From NCBI RefSeq assembly GCF_045679555.1, contig NC_092098.1, positions 19,870,038 through 19,934,037 of the forward strand: a stretch of 64,000 nt of DNA, read 5' to 3'. Of this stretch, positions 50,386 to 62,612 are shown piece after piece. Source of the DNA: Salvelinus alpinus (lineage: Eukaryota; Chordata; Actinopteri; Salmoniformes; Salmonidae). Both the position numbers and the translations under genes were made by a program. The notes under the pieces are model-generated. The model was not told where the DNA came from. It made no database searches and was given only the letters and a program-made list of their open reading frames with translations. How positions within the stretch are numbered: the stretch's first letter is position 1; the number at the start of each line of letters is the position of its first letter.

Positions 50386-50755
50386 TACAGTACCAGTCAA
50401 AAGTTTGAACACACCTACTCATTCAAGGGTTTTTCTTTATTTTTTTTACTATTTTCTACATTGTAGAATAATAGTGAAGACATCAAAACTATGAAATAAC
50501 ATATGGAATCATGTAGTAACCAAAAAAGTGTAAAACAAATCAAAATATATTTTAGATTTTAGATTCTTCAAAGTAGCCACCCTTTGCAAACTCTTGGCAT
50601 TCTCTCAGTCAGCTTCATGAGGTAATCACCTGGAATGCATTTCAATTAACAGGTGTGCCTTGTTAAAAGTTAATTTGTGGAATTTCCTTCCTTCTTAATG
50701 CGTTTGAGCCAATCAGTTGTGTTGTGACATGGTAGGGGTGGTATAGAGAAGATTT
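50386..50755 (-). mobile_element. Tc1-like transposon fragment (family 2)
   Basis: The left terminal repeat (CAGTACCAGTCAAAAGTTTG) is followed after a deletion by sequence from near the opposite end (CACCTGGAATGCATTTCAAT, TGGTAGGGGTGGTATAGAGA). The right terminus is missing, and the LINE 5' region begins directly after. Confidence 0.8.
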
Positions 50756-51797
50756 TAAAAATAGAATAATAATGGCGCCGGAGGAGATGGCTGACCTTTT
50801 ATGTCCCCTAACCAATTGTGTTATTGTGTGTTTTTTTACATTATTTGTGACTTATTTTGTACATAATGTTTCTGCCACCATCTCTTATGACCAAAAAGAG
50901 CTTCTAGACATCAGGACAGCGATTACCTCGTACTGGACGAAGATTTTTTCTTTAACGAGTTGGACGTGAAGGATTTACAGGCCCTCATCCCTGTCATTCG
51001 CAGGAGAAAGAGACGGGGATAACGGGGATGTAGGTCTGGGTGCCTTATAAGGATCCGACGGCGAGTGGGTAATCTGCCTTTACCATCAGTCCTATTAGCC
51101 AACGTACAATAATTGGATAATAAAATAGACAAACTACGAGCACGTATATCCTACCAACGGGACATTAAAAACTGTAATATCTTATGTTTCACAGAGTCGT
51201 GGCTGAATGACGTAGCTGTCTATTTACCACCACAAACCGATGCTGGCACTAGGACCGCACTCAATGAGCTGTATAAGCAAACAGGAAAACTCTCATCCAG
51301 AGAAGGCGCTCCTAGTGGCCGGGGACTTTAATGCAGGGAAACTTCAATCCATTTTACCTAATTTCTACCAGCATGTTATATGTGCAACCAGAGGGAAAAA
51401 AACTCTAAACCACCTTTACTCCACAGACAGAGATGCATACAAAGCTCTGCCTCACCCTCCATTTAGTAAATGTGACCATAGTTATATCCTCCTAATTCCT
51501 GTTTACCAGCAAAAACTAAAGCTGGATGCACCAGTGACTCGCTCAATTCAAAAGTGGTCAGATGAGGCAGATGCTAAGCTACAGGACTGTTTTGCTAGCA
51601 CAGACTGGAATCTGTTCCGGGATTCTTCTGAAGTCATTGAGGAGTACATCACATCAGTTACTGGCTTCATCAATTAGTCCATCGATGACGTTGTCTCCAC
51701 AGTGACTGTATGTACATACCCCAACCAGAAGCCAAGGATTACAGGCAACATCTGCACTGAGCTAAAAGGTAGAGCTGCTGCTTTCAAGAATCGGGAA
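50756..51797 (+). mobile_element. LINE family A 5' half
   Basis: ATGGCGCCGGAGGAGATGGC and TGTGACTTATTTTGTACATA are family A 5' sequence, also seen in antisense near 59800. Broken coding pieces follow: endonuclease-region scraps at 51110-51330 (CNILCFTESWLNDVAVYLPP) and 51480-51680 (VTRSIQKWSDEADAKLQDCF). Stops and frame changes are frequent. It ends at the start of LINE B. Confidence 0.78.
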
Positions 51798-53334
51798 CCT
51801 GGGCCATATACAGCGTTCCTTACTGAGTTCTCTGAATTCCTATCGGAACCTTATGGTCATGACATATAATATTATAATTTTGGATGACTAATATTCACAT
51901 GGAAAAGTCCACAGACCCACTCCAAAAGGCTTTCGGAGCCATCATCAACTCAGTGGGTTTTGTCCAACATGTCTCCGCACCTACTCACTGCCACGGTCAT
52001 ACTCTGGACCTAGTTTTGTCCCGTGGAATAAATATTGTGGATCTTAATGTTTTTCCTCATAATCCTGGACTATCGGACCACCATTTTATTACGTTTGCAA
52101 TCGCAACAAATAATCTGCTCAGACCCCATCCAAGGATCATCAAAAGCCGTGCAATAATTTCTCAGACAACCCAAAGATTCCTAGATGCCCTTCCAGACTC
52201 CCTCCACCTACCCAAGGACGTCAGAGTACAAAAATCGGTTAACCACCTAACTGAGGAACTAAATTTAACCTGGCGTAATACCCTAGATGCAGTCACACCC
52301 CTAAAAACAAAAAAACATTTGTCATAAGAAACTAGCTCCCTGGTATACAGAAAATACCCGAGCCTTTAAGCAAGCTTCCAGAAAGTTGGAACGGAAATGG
52401 AGCTACACCAAACCGGAAGTCTTCCGATTAGCTTGGAAAGACAGTACCGTGCAGTATCAAAGAGCCCTCACTGCCACTCAATCATCCTATTTTTCCAACT
52501 TGATTGAGGAGAATAAGAACAATCCAAAATGTTTTTTTGATACTGTCACAAAGCTAACTAAAAAGCCGCATTCCCCAAGAGAGGATGGCTTTCACTTCAG
52601 CAGTGATAAATTCATGAACTTCATTAGAAAGCAAATTACGGACTCCTCTTTAAATCTGTGTATTTGTCCAAAGCTCAGTTGTCCTGCGTCTGCACAAAAC
52701 TGCCAGGACCTAGGATCAAAGGAAACACTCAAGTTTTTTAATACTATATCTCTTGACACATTGATGAAAATAGTCATGGCCTCTAACCCTTCAAGCTGCG
52801 TACTGGACCCTATTCCAACTAAACTACTGAAAGAGCTACTTTCTGTGCTTGACTCTCATATGTTGAACATAATAAACGCCTCCCTATCCACCGGATGTGT
52901 ACCAAACTCACCAAAAGTTGCAGTAATAAAGCCTCTCTTGAAAAGCCAAACCTTGATTCAGAAAATATAAAAAACTATTGGCCTATATCGAATCTCCCAT
53001 TCCTCTCAACATTTCTAGAAAAAGTTGAGAGGAATGCCATCCTCGCTGCCTTCCTGTAGATAAACAACGTATACGAAACACTTCAGTCTCGTTTTAGACC
53101 CCATCATAGCACTGAGACTGGACTCGTGAAGGTGGTAAATTACCTTTAAATGGCATCAGACCAAGGCTCTGCATCTGTCCTCGTGCTTCTAGATCTTAAT
53201 GCTGCTTTTGATACCATCAATCACCACATTCTTTTGGAGAGATTGGAAACCCAAATTGGTCTACATGGGCAAGTTCTGGCCTGGTATCTGTCGGAAAGAT
53301 ATCAGTTTGTCTCTGTGGGTGGTTTGTCCACTGA

Positions 53335-53685
<351 letters not shown>

Positions 53686-54157
53686 TGAAGGACCTCGGCA
53701 TTACTCTCTCTTTTGACGAACATACCAAGACTGTTTCAAGGACAGCTTTTCCCCATCTACGTAATATTGCAAAAGTCTGAAACTTTCTGTCCAAAATTAT
53801 GCAGAAAATTAATCCATGCTTTTGTCACTTCTAGATTAGACTACTGCAATGCTCTACTTTCTGGCTACCCGGATAAAGCACTAAATAAACTTCAGTTAGT
53901 GCTAAACACGGATCCTAGAATCTTGACTAGAACCAACCTTTTTTATCATATTACTCCAGTGCTAGCCTCTCTACACTGCATTACATGGGCTTGCTCCTAC
54001 CAATCTTTACGATTTGCTCCTGCTGTACATACCTACACGTACGCTACGGTCACAAGATGCAGGCCTCCTTATTGTCCCTAGAATTTCTAAGCAAACAGCT
54101 GGAGGCAGGGCCTTCTCCTATAGAGCTCAATTTTTATGGAATGGCCTGTCTATCCAT

Positions 54158-54351
54158 TTACATTTTACATTTAAGTCATTTAGCAGACGCTCTTATCCAG
54201 AGCGACTTACAAATTGGTGCATTCACCTTATGATATCCAGTGGAACAACCACTTTACAATAGTGCATCTCAGTCTTTTAAGGGGGAGGGGGGGGTTAGAA
54301 GGATTACTTTATCCTATCCTAGGTATTCCTTAAAGAGGTGGGGGTTTCAGG
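54158..54351. mobile_element. Short non-autonomous repeat inserted in LINE B
   Basis: A 194-bp insert containing AGTCATTTAGCAGACGCTC and CTTATCCAGAGCGACTTAC, a repeat abundant in teleosts. The 7-mer TATCCAT flanks it at 54151-54157 and 54352-54358, and the LINE sequence resumes directly afterwards. Class unresolved (SINE or hAT-type MITE). Confidence 0.75.
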
Positions 54352-54547
54352 TATCCATGTGAGAGACACAGACTCGGTCTTGACCTTTGAGTTTGTAATG
54401 AAGACTCATCTCTTCAGTAGGTCCTATGATTGAGTGTAGTCTGGCCCAGGGGTGTGAAGGTGAACGGAAAGGCATTGGAGCGATGACCCGCCCTTGCTGT
54501 CTCTGCCTGGCCGGTTCCCCTCTCTCCACTGGGATTCTCTGCCTCTA

Positions 54548-54727
54548 ACCCTATTAAGGGGGCTGAGTCACTGGCTTACTGGTGCTCTACCATGCCGTCC
54601 CAAGGAGGGGTGCGTTACTTGAGTGGGTTGAGTCACTGACGTGATCTTCCTGTCCGGGTTGGCGCCCCTCCTTGGGACGGCATGGAAGAGCACCAGTAAG
54701 CCAGTGACTCAGCCCCCTTAATAGGGT
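54548..54727. repeat. Inverted duplication in LINE B 3' UTR
   Basis: The arms 54548-54614 and 54661-54727 are complementary with one substitution across about 63 bases (ACCCTATTAAGGGGGCTGAG...). They are separated by a spacer of about 46 bases. Part of the normal LINE 3' UTR appears to be missing after the right arm. Confidence 0.88.
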
Positions 54728-55042
54728 GCCGACCTGTTGCACCCTCTACAACCACTGTGATTATTATTATTTGACTCTGCTGGACATCTATGAACGTTTG
54801 AACATCTTGGTCAGGTACTCGTATAATCTCCAACCGGCACAGCCAGAAGAGGACTGGCCACCCCTCAGAGCCTTTTTCCTCTCTAGTTTTCTTCCTAGGT
54901 TCCAGCCATTCTAGGGAGTTTTTCCTAGCCACCGTGCTTCTACATCTGCATTGTTTGCTGTTTGGGGTTTTAGGCTGGGTTTCTGTATAGCACTTTGTGA
55001 CATTGGCTGATGTAGAAAGGGCTTTACAAATAAATGTGATTA

Positions 55043-56462
55043 ATTAATTGACATCAACACCATTATCCCAGAAACCCTAGACCAACCCCAATTTGCACAC
55101 CGCCTCAACAGATCCACAGATGATGCAATCTCTATTGCACTCCACACTGCCCTTTCCCATCTGGACAAAAGGAACACCTATGTGAGAATGCTATTCATTG
55201 ACTACAGCTCAGTGTTCAACACCATAGTGCCTTCAAAGCTCATCACTAAGCTAAGGACCCTGGGACTAAACACCTCCCTCTGCAACTGAATCCTGGACAT
55301 CCTGACAGGCCGCCCAAAGGTGGTAAGGTTAGGTAACAACACATCAGCCATGCACATCCTCAACACGGGGTCCCCGCAGGTGTGCGTGCTCAGTCCCCTT
55401 CTGTACTCCCTGTTCACTCATGACTACATAGCCAAGCACGACTCCAACACCATCATTAAGTTTGCAGATGACACAACAGTGGTAGGCCTGATCATCGACA
55501 ATGAGGAGACAGCCTATAGTGAGGAGGTCAGAGACCTGGCCGTGTGGTGCCAGGACAACAACCTCTCCCTCAACGTGATCAAGACAAAGGAGATGATTGT
55601 GGACTACAGGAAAAAGAGGACCGAGCACACCCCGATTCTCGTCGACGGGGCTGTAGTGGAGCAGATTGAGAGCTTCAAGTTCCTTGGTGTCCACATCACC
55701 AACAAGCTAACATGGTCCAAGCACACCAATACAGTCATGAAGAGGGCACGACAAAACCTATTACCCCTCAGGAGACTGAAAAGATTTGGTATGGGTCCTC
55801 AGATCCTCAAAAGGTTATACAACTGCACCATCGAGAGCATCCTGACTCGTTGCATCACTGCCTGGTATGGCAACTGCTCGGCCTCCCACCGCAAGGCACT
55901 ACAGAGGAGTGTGAACGGCCCAGTATATCAAGCTTCCTGCCATCCAGGACCTCTATATGAGGCGGTGTCAGAGGAAGGCCCTAAAAATTGTCAAAGACTC
56001 CAGCCACCCTAGTCATAGACTGTTCTCTTTACTACCGCACAGCAAGCGGTACCGGAGCGTCAAGTCTAGGCACAAGAGGCTTCTAAACAGCTTCTACCCC
56101 CAAGCCATAAGACTCCTGAACATCTAGTCAAATGGCTACCCAGACTATTTGCATTGCCCCCCCACTCTTTACACCACTGCTACTCTCTGTTGTCATCTAT
56201 GCATGGTCACTTTAATAACTCTACCTGCATGTACATACTAACTCAACTAACCGGTGCCCCCGCACATTGACTCTGTATTGGTACCCCCCTGTATATAGTC
56301 TAGCTACTGTTATTTTACGTCTGCTCTTTAATTACTTGTTACTTTTATCTCTTATTCTTAACTGTATTTTTTAAAACTGCATTGTTGGTTAGGGGCTTGT
56401 ATGTAAGCATTTCACTGTAAGGTCTGTTGTATTCGGCGCATGTGACTAATAAACTTTGATTC
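55043..56462 (+). mobile_element. LINE family A 3' half
   Basis: Starts inside the reverse transcriptase ([20 protein letters not shown]). It continues through [40 protein letters not shown] and CTIESILTRCITAWYGNCSA, and ends with a 3' UTR to ACTAATAAACTTTGATTCG. At least a stop near 55289 and a frame change near 55915 break it. Its position suggests it was once continuous with the 5' half at 50756-51797, although about 0.6 kb of family A is absent from both. Confidence 0.82.
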
Positions 56463-56702
56463 GAAGCGTTTCCACTCACGACCAAATAGGCCCAGTGGCC
56501 GGCAGTGGGAGAAGATGGAACGAGATGGATTTTGTCCGACATTCGGCTAATATTCTCATCAATGAAACGTTTGAACATATACTATTCTTCAGATATACTA
56601 CATATTCTGTCCATATTGTCTATATATCCCATCACACACACACACATATATATATATTTATCTCAGGACTCCGACATTGCTCATCCTAATATTACTTTTT
56701 AG

Positions 56703-56808
56703 ATGTGTGTATTGTTGTGTTTTGTTAGATATTACTGCACTGTTGGAGCTAGGAACACAAGCATCACAAATATGTGTATGCAACCAATAACATTTGATTT
56801 GATCTCCA
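56703..56808 (+). mobile_element. LINE family A tail remnant
   Basis: TAGATATTACTGCACTGTTG, GGAACACAAGCATCACAAAT and CAATAACATTTGATTTGATC correspond to the last 100 bases of the LINE at 40755-43107, with an internal deletion. Confidence 0.6.
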
Positions 56809-56904
56809 TGCAGTTTTTTGTTTCCAAAACTAGAATCTGTAACAAACAGTGTAGACTGAGTTTTGTAGACTTTACCCTTTGGTATTTTAGGTATTTTATT
56901 AGGA

Positions 56905-59840
56905 TCCCTGAGGGGTCCCTGTGTTGAGGATCAGCATGGCAGATGTGTTGTTACCTACCCTTACCACCTGGGAGTGGCCCGTCAGGAAGTCCATGATCCA
57001 GTTGCAGAGGGAGGTGTTTAGTCCCAGGGTCCTTAGCTTTGTAATGAGCTTTGAGGGCACTATGGTGTTGAACACTGAGCTGTAGTCAATGAATAGCATT
57101 CTCACATAGGTGTTCCTTTTGTCCAGGTGGGAAAGGGCAGTGTGGAGTACAATAGAGATTGCATGATCTTTGGATCTGTTGGGGTATACAAATTGGAGTG
57201 AGTCTAGGGTTTCTGAGATGATGGTGTTGATGTAAGCCATGACCAGCCTTTCAAAGCACTTCATGGCTACAGACGTGAGTGCTACAGGTCGGTAGTCATT
57301 TAGGCAGGTTACCTTAGTGTTCTTGGGCACGGGCCCTATGGTGGTCTGCTTAAAACATGTTGATATTACAGACGGGCAGGGAAAGGTTGAAAATGTCAGT
57401 GAAGACTGGTGCTGGTGCTCTCATGCATGTTTCAGTGTTATTTGCCTCGAAGCGAGCATAGAAGTAGTTTAGCTCATTTGGTAGGCTCGTGTCACTGGGC
57501 AGGTCTCGGGTGTGCTTCCCTTTGTAGTCTGTAATGGTTTCAAATCAAATCAAAGTTTATTTGTCACGTGCGCCAAATACAACAGGTGTAAACCTTACAG
57601 TGAAATGCTTACTTAATAGTGCAAAAAAGGTGTTAGGTGAACAATAGATAAGTAAAGAAATAAAACAACAGTAAAAAGACAGGCTATATACAGTAGCGAG
57701 GCTATACAAGTAGCGAGGCTACATACAGACACCGGTTAGTCAAGTTGATTTAGGTAATATGTACATGTTGATATGGTTAAAGTGACTATGCATATATGAT
57801 GAACAGAGAGTAGCAGTAGCGTAAAGGAGGAGTTGGTGGGTGGCGGGACACAATGCAGATAGCCAGGTTAGCCAATGTGCCGGAGCACTGGTTGGTCGGC
57901 CCAATTGAGGTAGTATGTACATGAATGTATAGTTAAAGTGACTATGCGTATATGATCAACAGAAAGTAGCAGCAGTGTAAAAAGAGAGGTTGCGGGGGCA
58001 CACAATGCAAATAGTCCGGGTTGCCATTTGATTACCTGTTCAGGAGTCTTATGGCTTGGGGGTAAAAACTGTTGAGAAGCCTTTTTGTCCTAGACTTGGC
58101 ATTCCGGTAACGCTTGCCATGTGGTAGTAGAGAGAACAGTCTATGACTGGGGTGGCTGGGTTCTTTGACAATTTTTAGGGCCTTCCTCTGACACCTGGTG
58201 TAGAGGTCCTGGATGGCAGGCAGCTTAGCCCCAGTTATGTACTGGGCCGTACGCACTACCCTCTGTAGTGCCTTGCAATCGGAGGCCGAGCAATTGCTGT
58301 ACCAGGCAGTGACGCAACCAGTCAGGATGCTCTAGATGTTGCAGCTGTAGAACCTTTTGAGGATCTCAGGACCCATGCCAAATCTTTTTAGTTTCCTGAG
58401 GGGGAATAGGCTTTGTTGTGCCCTCTTCACGACTGTCTTGGTGTGTTTGGACCATTCTAGTTTGTTGTTGATGTGGACACCAAGGTTTTACAAGCCCTTC
58501 CACATCCGATGAGCATCAGAGCCGGTGTAGTACGATTCGATCTTAGTCCTGTATTGAAGCTTGGCCTGTTAATGGTTCATCTGAGGGCATAGCGGGATTT
58601 CTTATAAGCTTCCGGGTTAGAGTCTCACTCTTTGAAAGCGGCAGCTCTAGCCTTTTGCTCAGTGCGGATGCTGCCTGTAATCCATGGCTTCTGGTTGGGG
58701 TATGTACGTATGGACACTGTGGGGACGACGTCATCGATGCACTTATGGATAAAGCCAGTGACGGATGTGGTGTACTCCTCAATGCCATCAGAAGAATCCC
58801 CGAACATATTCCAGTCTGTGCTAGCAAAACAGTCCTGTAGCTTAACATCTGCTTCATTTGACCACTTTTTTATTGATCTAGTCACGGGTGCTTTCTGCTT
58901 TAATTTTTAGTTGTAAGCAGGAATCAGGAAGATAGAATTATGGTCAGATTTGCCAAATGGAGGGCGAGGGAGAGCTTTGTATGTGTTTCTGTGTGTGGAG
59001 TATAGGTGGTCCAGAGTTCCTTTTCTTCTGGCTACACATTTAATAGGCTGATAGAAATTTTGTAAAACGGAATTAAGTTTCCCTGCATTAAAGTCCTACT
59101 AGGAGCACCGCCTCTGGGTGAGCGTTTTCTTGTTTGCTTATGGCGGAATACAGCTCATTCAATGCCCTCTTAGTGCCAACCTCTGATTGTGGTGGTACAG
59201 TATGTAAACAGCTACGAAGAATACAGCTGAAAAATCTCTCGGTAGGTAGTGTGGTCTACAGCTTTTAATGAGATACTCTACCTCAGGCGAGCAATAGCTT
59301 GAGACTTCCTTAGATATCGTGCACCAGCTGTTATTTACAAACATACATAGTTCACCGCCCCTTGTCTTACCAGATGCCGCTGTTCTATCCTGCCGGTACA
59401 TTGTATAACCAGCCAGCTGTATGTTGATGTTGTCGTCGTTCAGCCACGACTCTGTGAAGTATAAGATGGTACAGTTTTTATTGTCCCATTGGTAGTTTAA
59501 TCTTCCGCGTAACTCATCGATTTTATTCTCCAAGGATTGCATGTTTGCTAGCAGAATGGAGGGGAGTGGGGGTTTATTCAATTGCCTACGAATTCTCAGA
59601 AGGCAGCCAGCCCTTCGGCCCCACTTTCTCCACCTCCTCTTCACACAGATAACGGGGATCGGGGCCTGTTCCCGAGGAAGCAGTATATCCTTCGCTTTTT
59701 TTATCGTCAGAGTCGTGAAAGAAAAAAAAGGATTCTGATAGTCCGTGGTGAGTAATCGTAGTCATGATGTCTAGAAGTTATTTTCGGTCATAAGAGACGG
59801 TAGCGGCAACATTATGTACAAAATAAGTAAAAAAAGAAGT
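56905..59840 (-). mobile_element. LINE family A, antisense, with a LINE inserted
   Basis: Read on the minus strand, the 5' region starts near 59840 (TTTTGTACATAATGTTGCCG) and the endonuclease region follows (CTILYFTESWLNDDNINIQL, 59159-59644). The middle (TRSIKKWSNEADVKLQDCFA) is at 58625-58885. The reverse transcriptase start ([40 protein letters not shown]) is at 56905-57330. It stops at the GTPQG motif, before FADD, so the 3' half is missing. Several frame breaks occur. A second LINE fragment interrupts it at 57541-58483. Confidence 0.83.
57541..58483 (-). mobile_element. LINE family A 3' fragment inserted in the antisense LINE
   Basis: The left edge CAAATCAAATCAAAGTTTAT is the tail. It runs through the 3' UTR and the ORF end at 58032-58256 (QRKALKIVKEPSHPSHRLFS, LNSFYPQAIRLLNR) to a 5' truncation at 58483. 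GGTTT occurs at both borders (57536-57540 and 58484-58488), and the host LINE sequence is contiguous across it, so it is a later insertion. Its 3' UTR contains a partial duplication (ATGTACATG... blocks at 57760 and 57915). Confidence 0.82.
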
Positions 59841-60309
59841 GTGCCAACCAGGTTAGCCTACACGCCAATCGCTTTTGGGAACAGGCAGAAAAAGTTAACG
59901 TCAATCCACGGAAGCAAAAAGGACAATGTCAGAGTTTAATTCAATACGAGAAAAGTAATGAAATGGAGAGTTGAAAATGAAGAGAAGAAATGACCAGAAA
60001 AGTAGGCTAATATGTTTTGGAAAGATTTGGTGAAGTGGTAAAAGAGGATGATTGTGAGGTGCTATACAAATTCGAGAGTCGCAAGACGGGACTTCAAATA
60101 GGGAAGTTCAAGGGAACTGTAGCAGCCTACTTTCAGATGGGTTAAATGGAAACTGAAATATTGACAATGACTGTAGGTCTATAACGTCTCACATAGCCTT
60201 AAGCATTTCTAAAAGTATACACCAAATGTAGGAAAAATGTACTCTGAAATAGGAGTAGAGAAATATGATTTATTTATTTCAGCATCTTGAGAGAATGTGA
60301 ATGCTCAGT
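59841..60309. other. No recognised gene
   Basis: Unique-looking sequence between the LINE 5' end and the next Tc1 relic. Confidence 0.4.
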
Positions 60310-60680
60310 TATGCTGAACAAAAATATAAAACGCAACATGCAACAATTAAAAATATTTTACTGAGTTACAGTTCATATAAGGAAATCAGTCGATTGAAAT
60401 AAATTCATTAGGCCCTAATCTATGGATTTCACATGACTGGGCAGGGTGCAGCCATGGGTATGCCTGGGAGGACATAGGCCCACCCACTTTTTCCCCCACA
60501 AAAGGGCTTTATTACAGACAGAAATACTCCTCAGCACCCCCTAGATGGATTATCTTGGCAAAGGAGAAATTCTCACTATCTGGGATGTAAACAAACTTGT
60601 GCACAACATTTGAGAGAAATAAGCTCATGAAACATTGGACCGACACTTTATATGTTGTGTTTATATTTTTGTTCAGTGTA
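60310..60680. mobile_element. Short Tc1 derivative (family 1)
   Basis: Both terminal repeats are present (TATGCTGAACAAAAATATAA at the left, TTTATATTTTTGTTCAGTGTA at the right). The interior is reduced to about 170 bp with no transposase coding. Confidence 0.82.
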
Positions 60681-60709
60681 GATACCGTCTGTAGAGGTGC
60701 TATCTTTAT

Positions 60710-60865
60710 CATGACATCATCAGATATGGCTTGGTCACCAGGGAAACAGCAAACAACAGTAAGCAAAGCAGTCAGTGTCGGCTCCTCCTCTACATCTCCT
60801 TCATCTCTTCCTTCCCCTCTCTGGAGATCACTATCAGCATTTATTTTAGCCTATCACAGTAGAAC
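60710..60865. repeat. Right copy of the direct duplication at 49712
   Basis: Same sequence as 49712-49891 except for three substitutions and the lack of 24 bases in the CCTT run. It starts 30 bases after the Tc1 end at 60680. Confidence 0.88.
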
Positions 60866-62271
60866 CCCCCCCAAATGTATTTCTTCTGAAAACTACCTAC
60901 AGTATGTCAATAATTTACATCTGATTTGTGGTCAAAAGATCTATATTCCATGTCAATCATTGTACGCCTATATCCTAAGCATATACTGTAGGCCTATCTA
61001 CCCAACAGACAGTAGGCTATAACAGTGTTTTCCCCAATATTTAGTTAAGACACATTTTCCCAGAAGTGTTAGAACCGGGGAATGTGAAATAACATGAAAC
61101 TAGCCAGAGAGGACACGAGAAGTTTTACTCTGCCCAAAATCTGTCCATGAACATATTTGTATGTAGGTCAATGACAGTGTTGAATTTGGTCAACAAAAAT
61201 TATATTTGTAGAGATTATGATTTTCATAATCTAGGTCAGGACATGAGATTAGCACTGGAGTCAGGTGGTGTAAGGAGTGCCTGGCTGTCTATCAATCACT
61301 TGTTCATGGACAGCAGTGTAAGTGTTCACTATGGTTCATTCATTTTAAACAGAAGTCAGAGAAAATAAATGATTGACAATAGGTTATGCCCTCTAGTGGC
61401 TGTGAGGTTTGCTAGTTTCTTTTACGCCTGCTACGTTAGGTCAGAAAGGGAGAGGCGAAGCGAGACGTTTTACTCAGCCCAAAATCTGTCCACGAAAATA
61501 AGCCCATGAAGTGAGGATTTTTTGTATGGAGTTCAATGAGTGTCGAATGTGGTCAACAATAAAAAAAATACTTGCTAATTTCCTACGTGAGGCCTATTTG
61601 ATTAAATATAAGTTTCGTAATGGTTTGGTTGTTACGAATGCACTGATATAAGTGGACGCACGTGGCATTTTGGCAACTGTATTGTTGTCATAGAGAAGAT
61701 AGAGGGCTCATACTGGATATCAACCACTTTAGGTATGGACATTGCCATTGATAGCTTCCACAATTTTTAAGGAGTCTACTTGGTGGGTATTCTTATGCGT
61801 TGGGAGCAATCAGCCAATGAAAAAGAAAATGTATTACTTGAAAATTGAGGGCCTCAATGGCGCTGCCTATGCTGTCACAGACGCTATAGTATAATGGCAC
61901 CGATACAAAGTTGTATGTATCTCTATGGCCTGTTGGTCACACATGTATCTGCCCTCTCATTGGCTAGAATGGTCCCACCTGATCTATCCTCCTACTGCCT
62001 GCCTTCCATCTTTGAGGACATGTATTTCCTTTGTTAGTGTGGTCACTTGACTATCTTGTCAATAGACAATATTTGGTTAGGTTAGCTGTAGATATGCCAT
62101 GTTCAAATGCATGTTGAAACTATGAGACGCTGAAATTTCCGACTTGCTGATTCGTTGAACGTGACACGTGTATAATGACAACTAGTTAGCAAGTCGAACA
62201 TTTCCGAGTTTCCTTGTTCTGACTACCACTTGAACGCGGAATTAGATACTAGACAGTGTTGTAGTCATCCA
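60866..62271. repeat. Mostly unassigned; diverged direct repeat at 61095-61200 and 61440-61570
   Basis: Blocks containing AAAATCTGTCCATGAACATA and AAAATCTGTCCACGAAAATA, each preceded by GAG(A)AGTTTTACTC-like and followed by GGTCAACAA, repeat about 345 bases apart. They look like two units of an older repeat. No gene recognised. Confidence 0.5.
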
Positions 62272-62612
62272 GGGCCCTGTTTCAGAAAGCGGGTTTAGTG
62301 AAAACTCAGTTAGTTGACTCAGAGTTGAAGGAAACTGAGTTTTCTGTTTCACAAAGCTAGTACAGCTTAACTCTGAGTCAGTTACTATGGCAACATACTC
62401 TGGGAAGCTAACCTGCTCCCTGTAAGGTTTTCGACTAACTTTAGCTAAAGCCTGCAGGAGGTGTCATACATGGTGTGTCCTTTTCTTGAAGAGCTAGTTG
62501 ATATTGAAGCACAAACACTGCAGAAATCACCGTAAGGAGAGGGTGATCAGACCCTGCTTGGATAATTTATCATTCCCTGATGATTATCTGTTTGAGTGTT
62601 TCTGTACAATCG

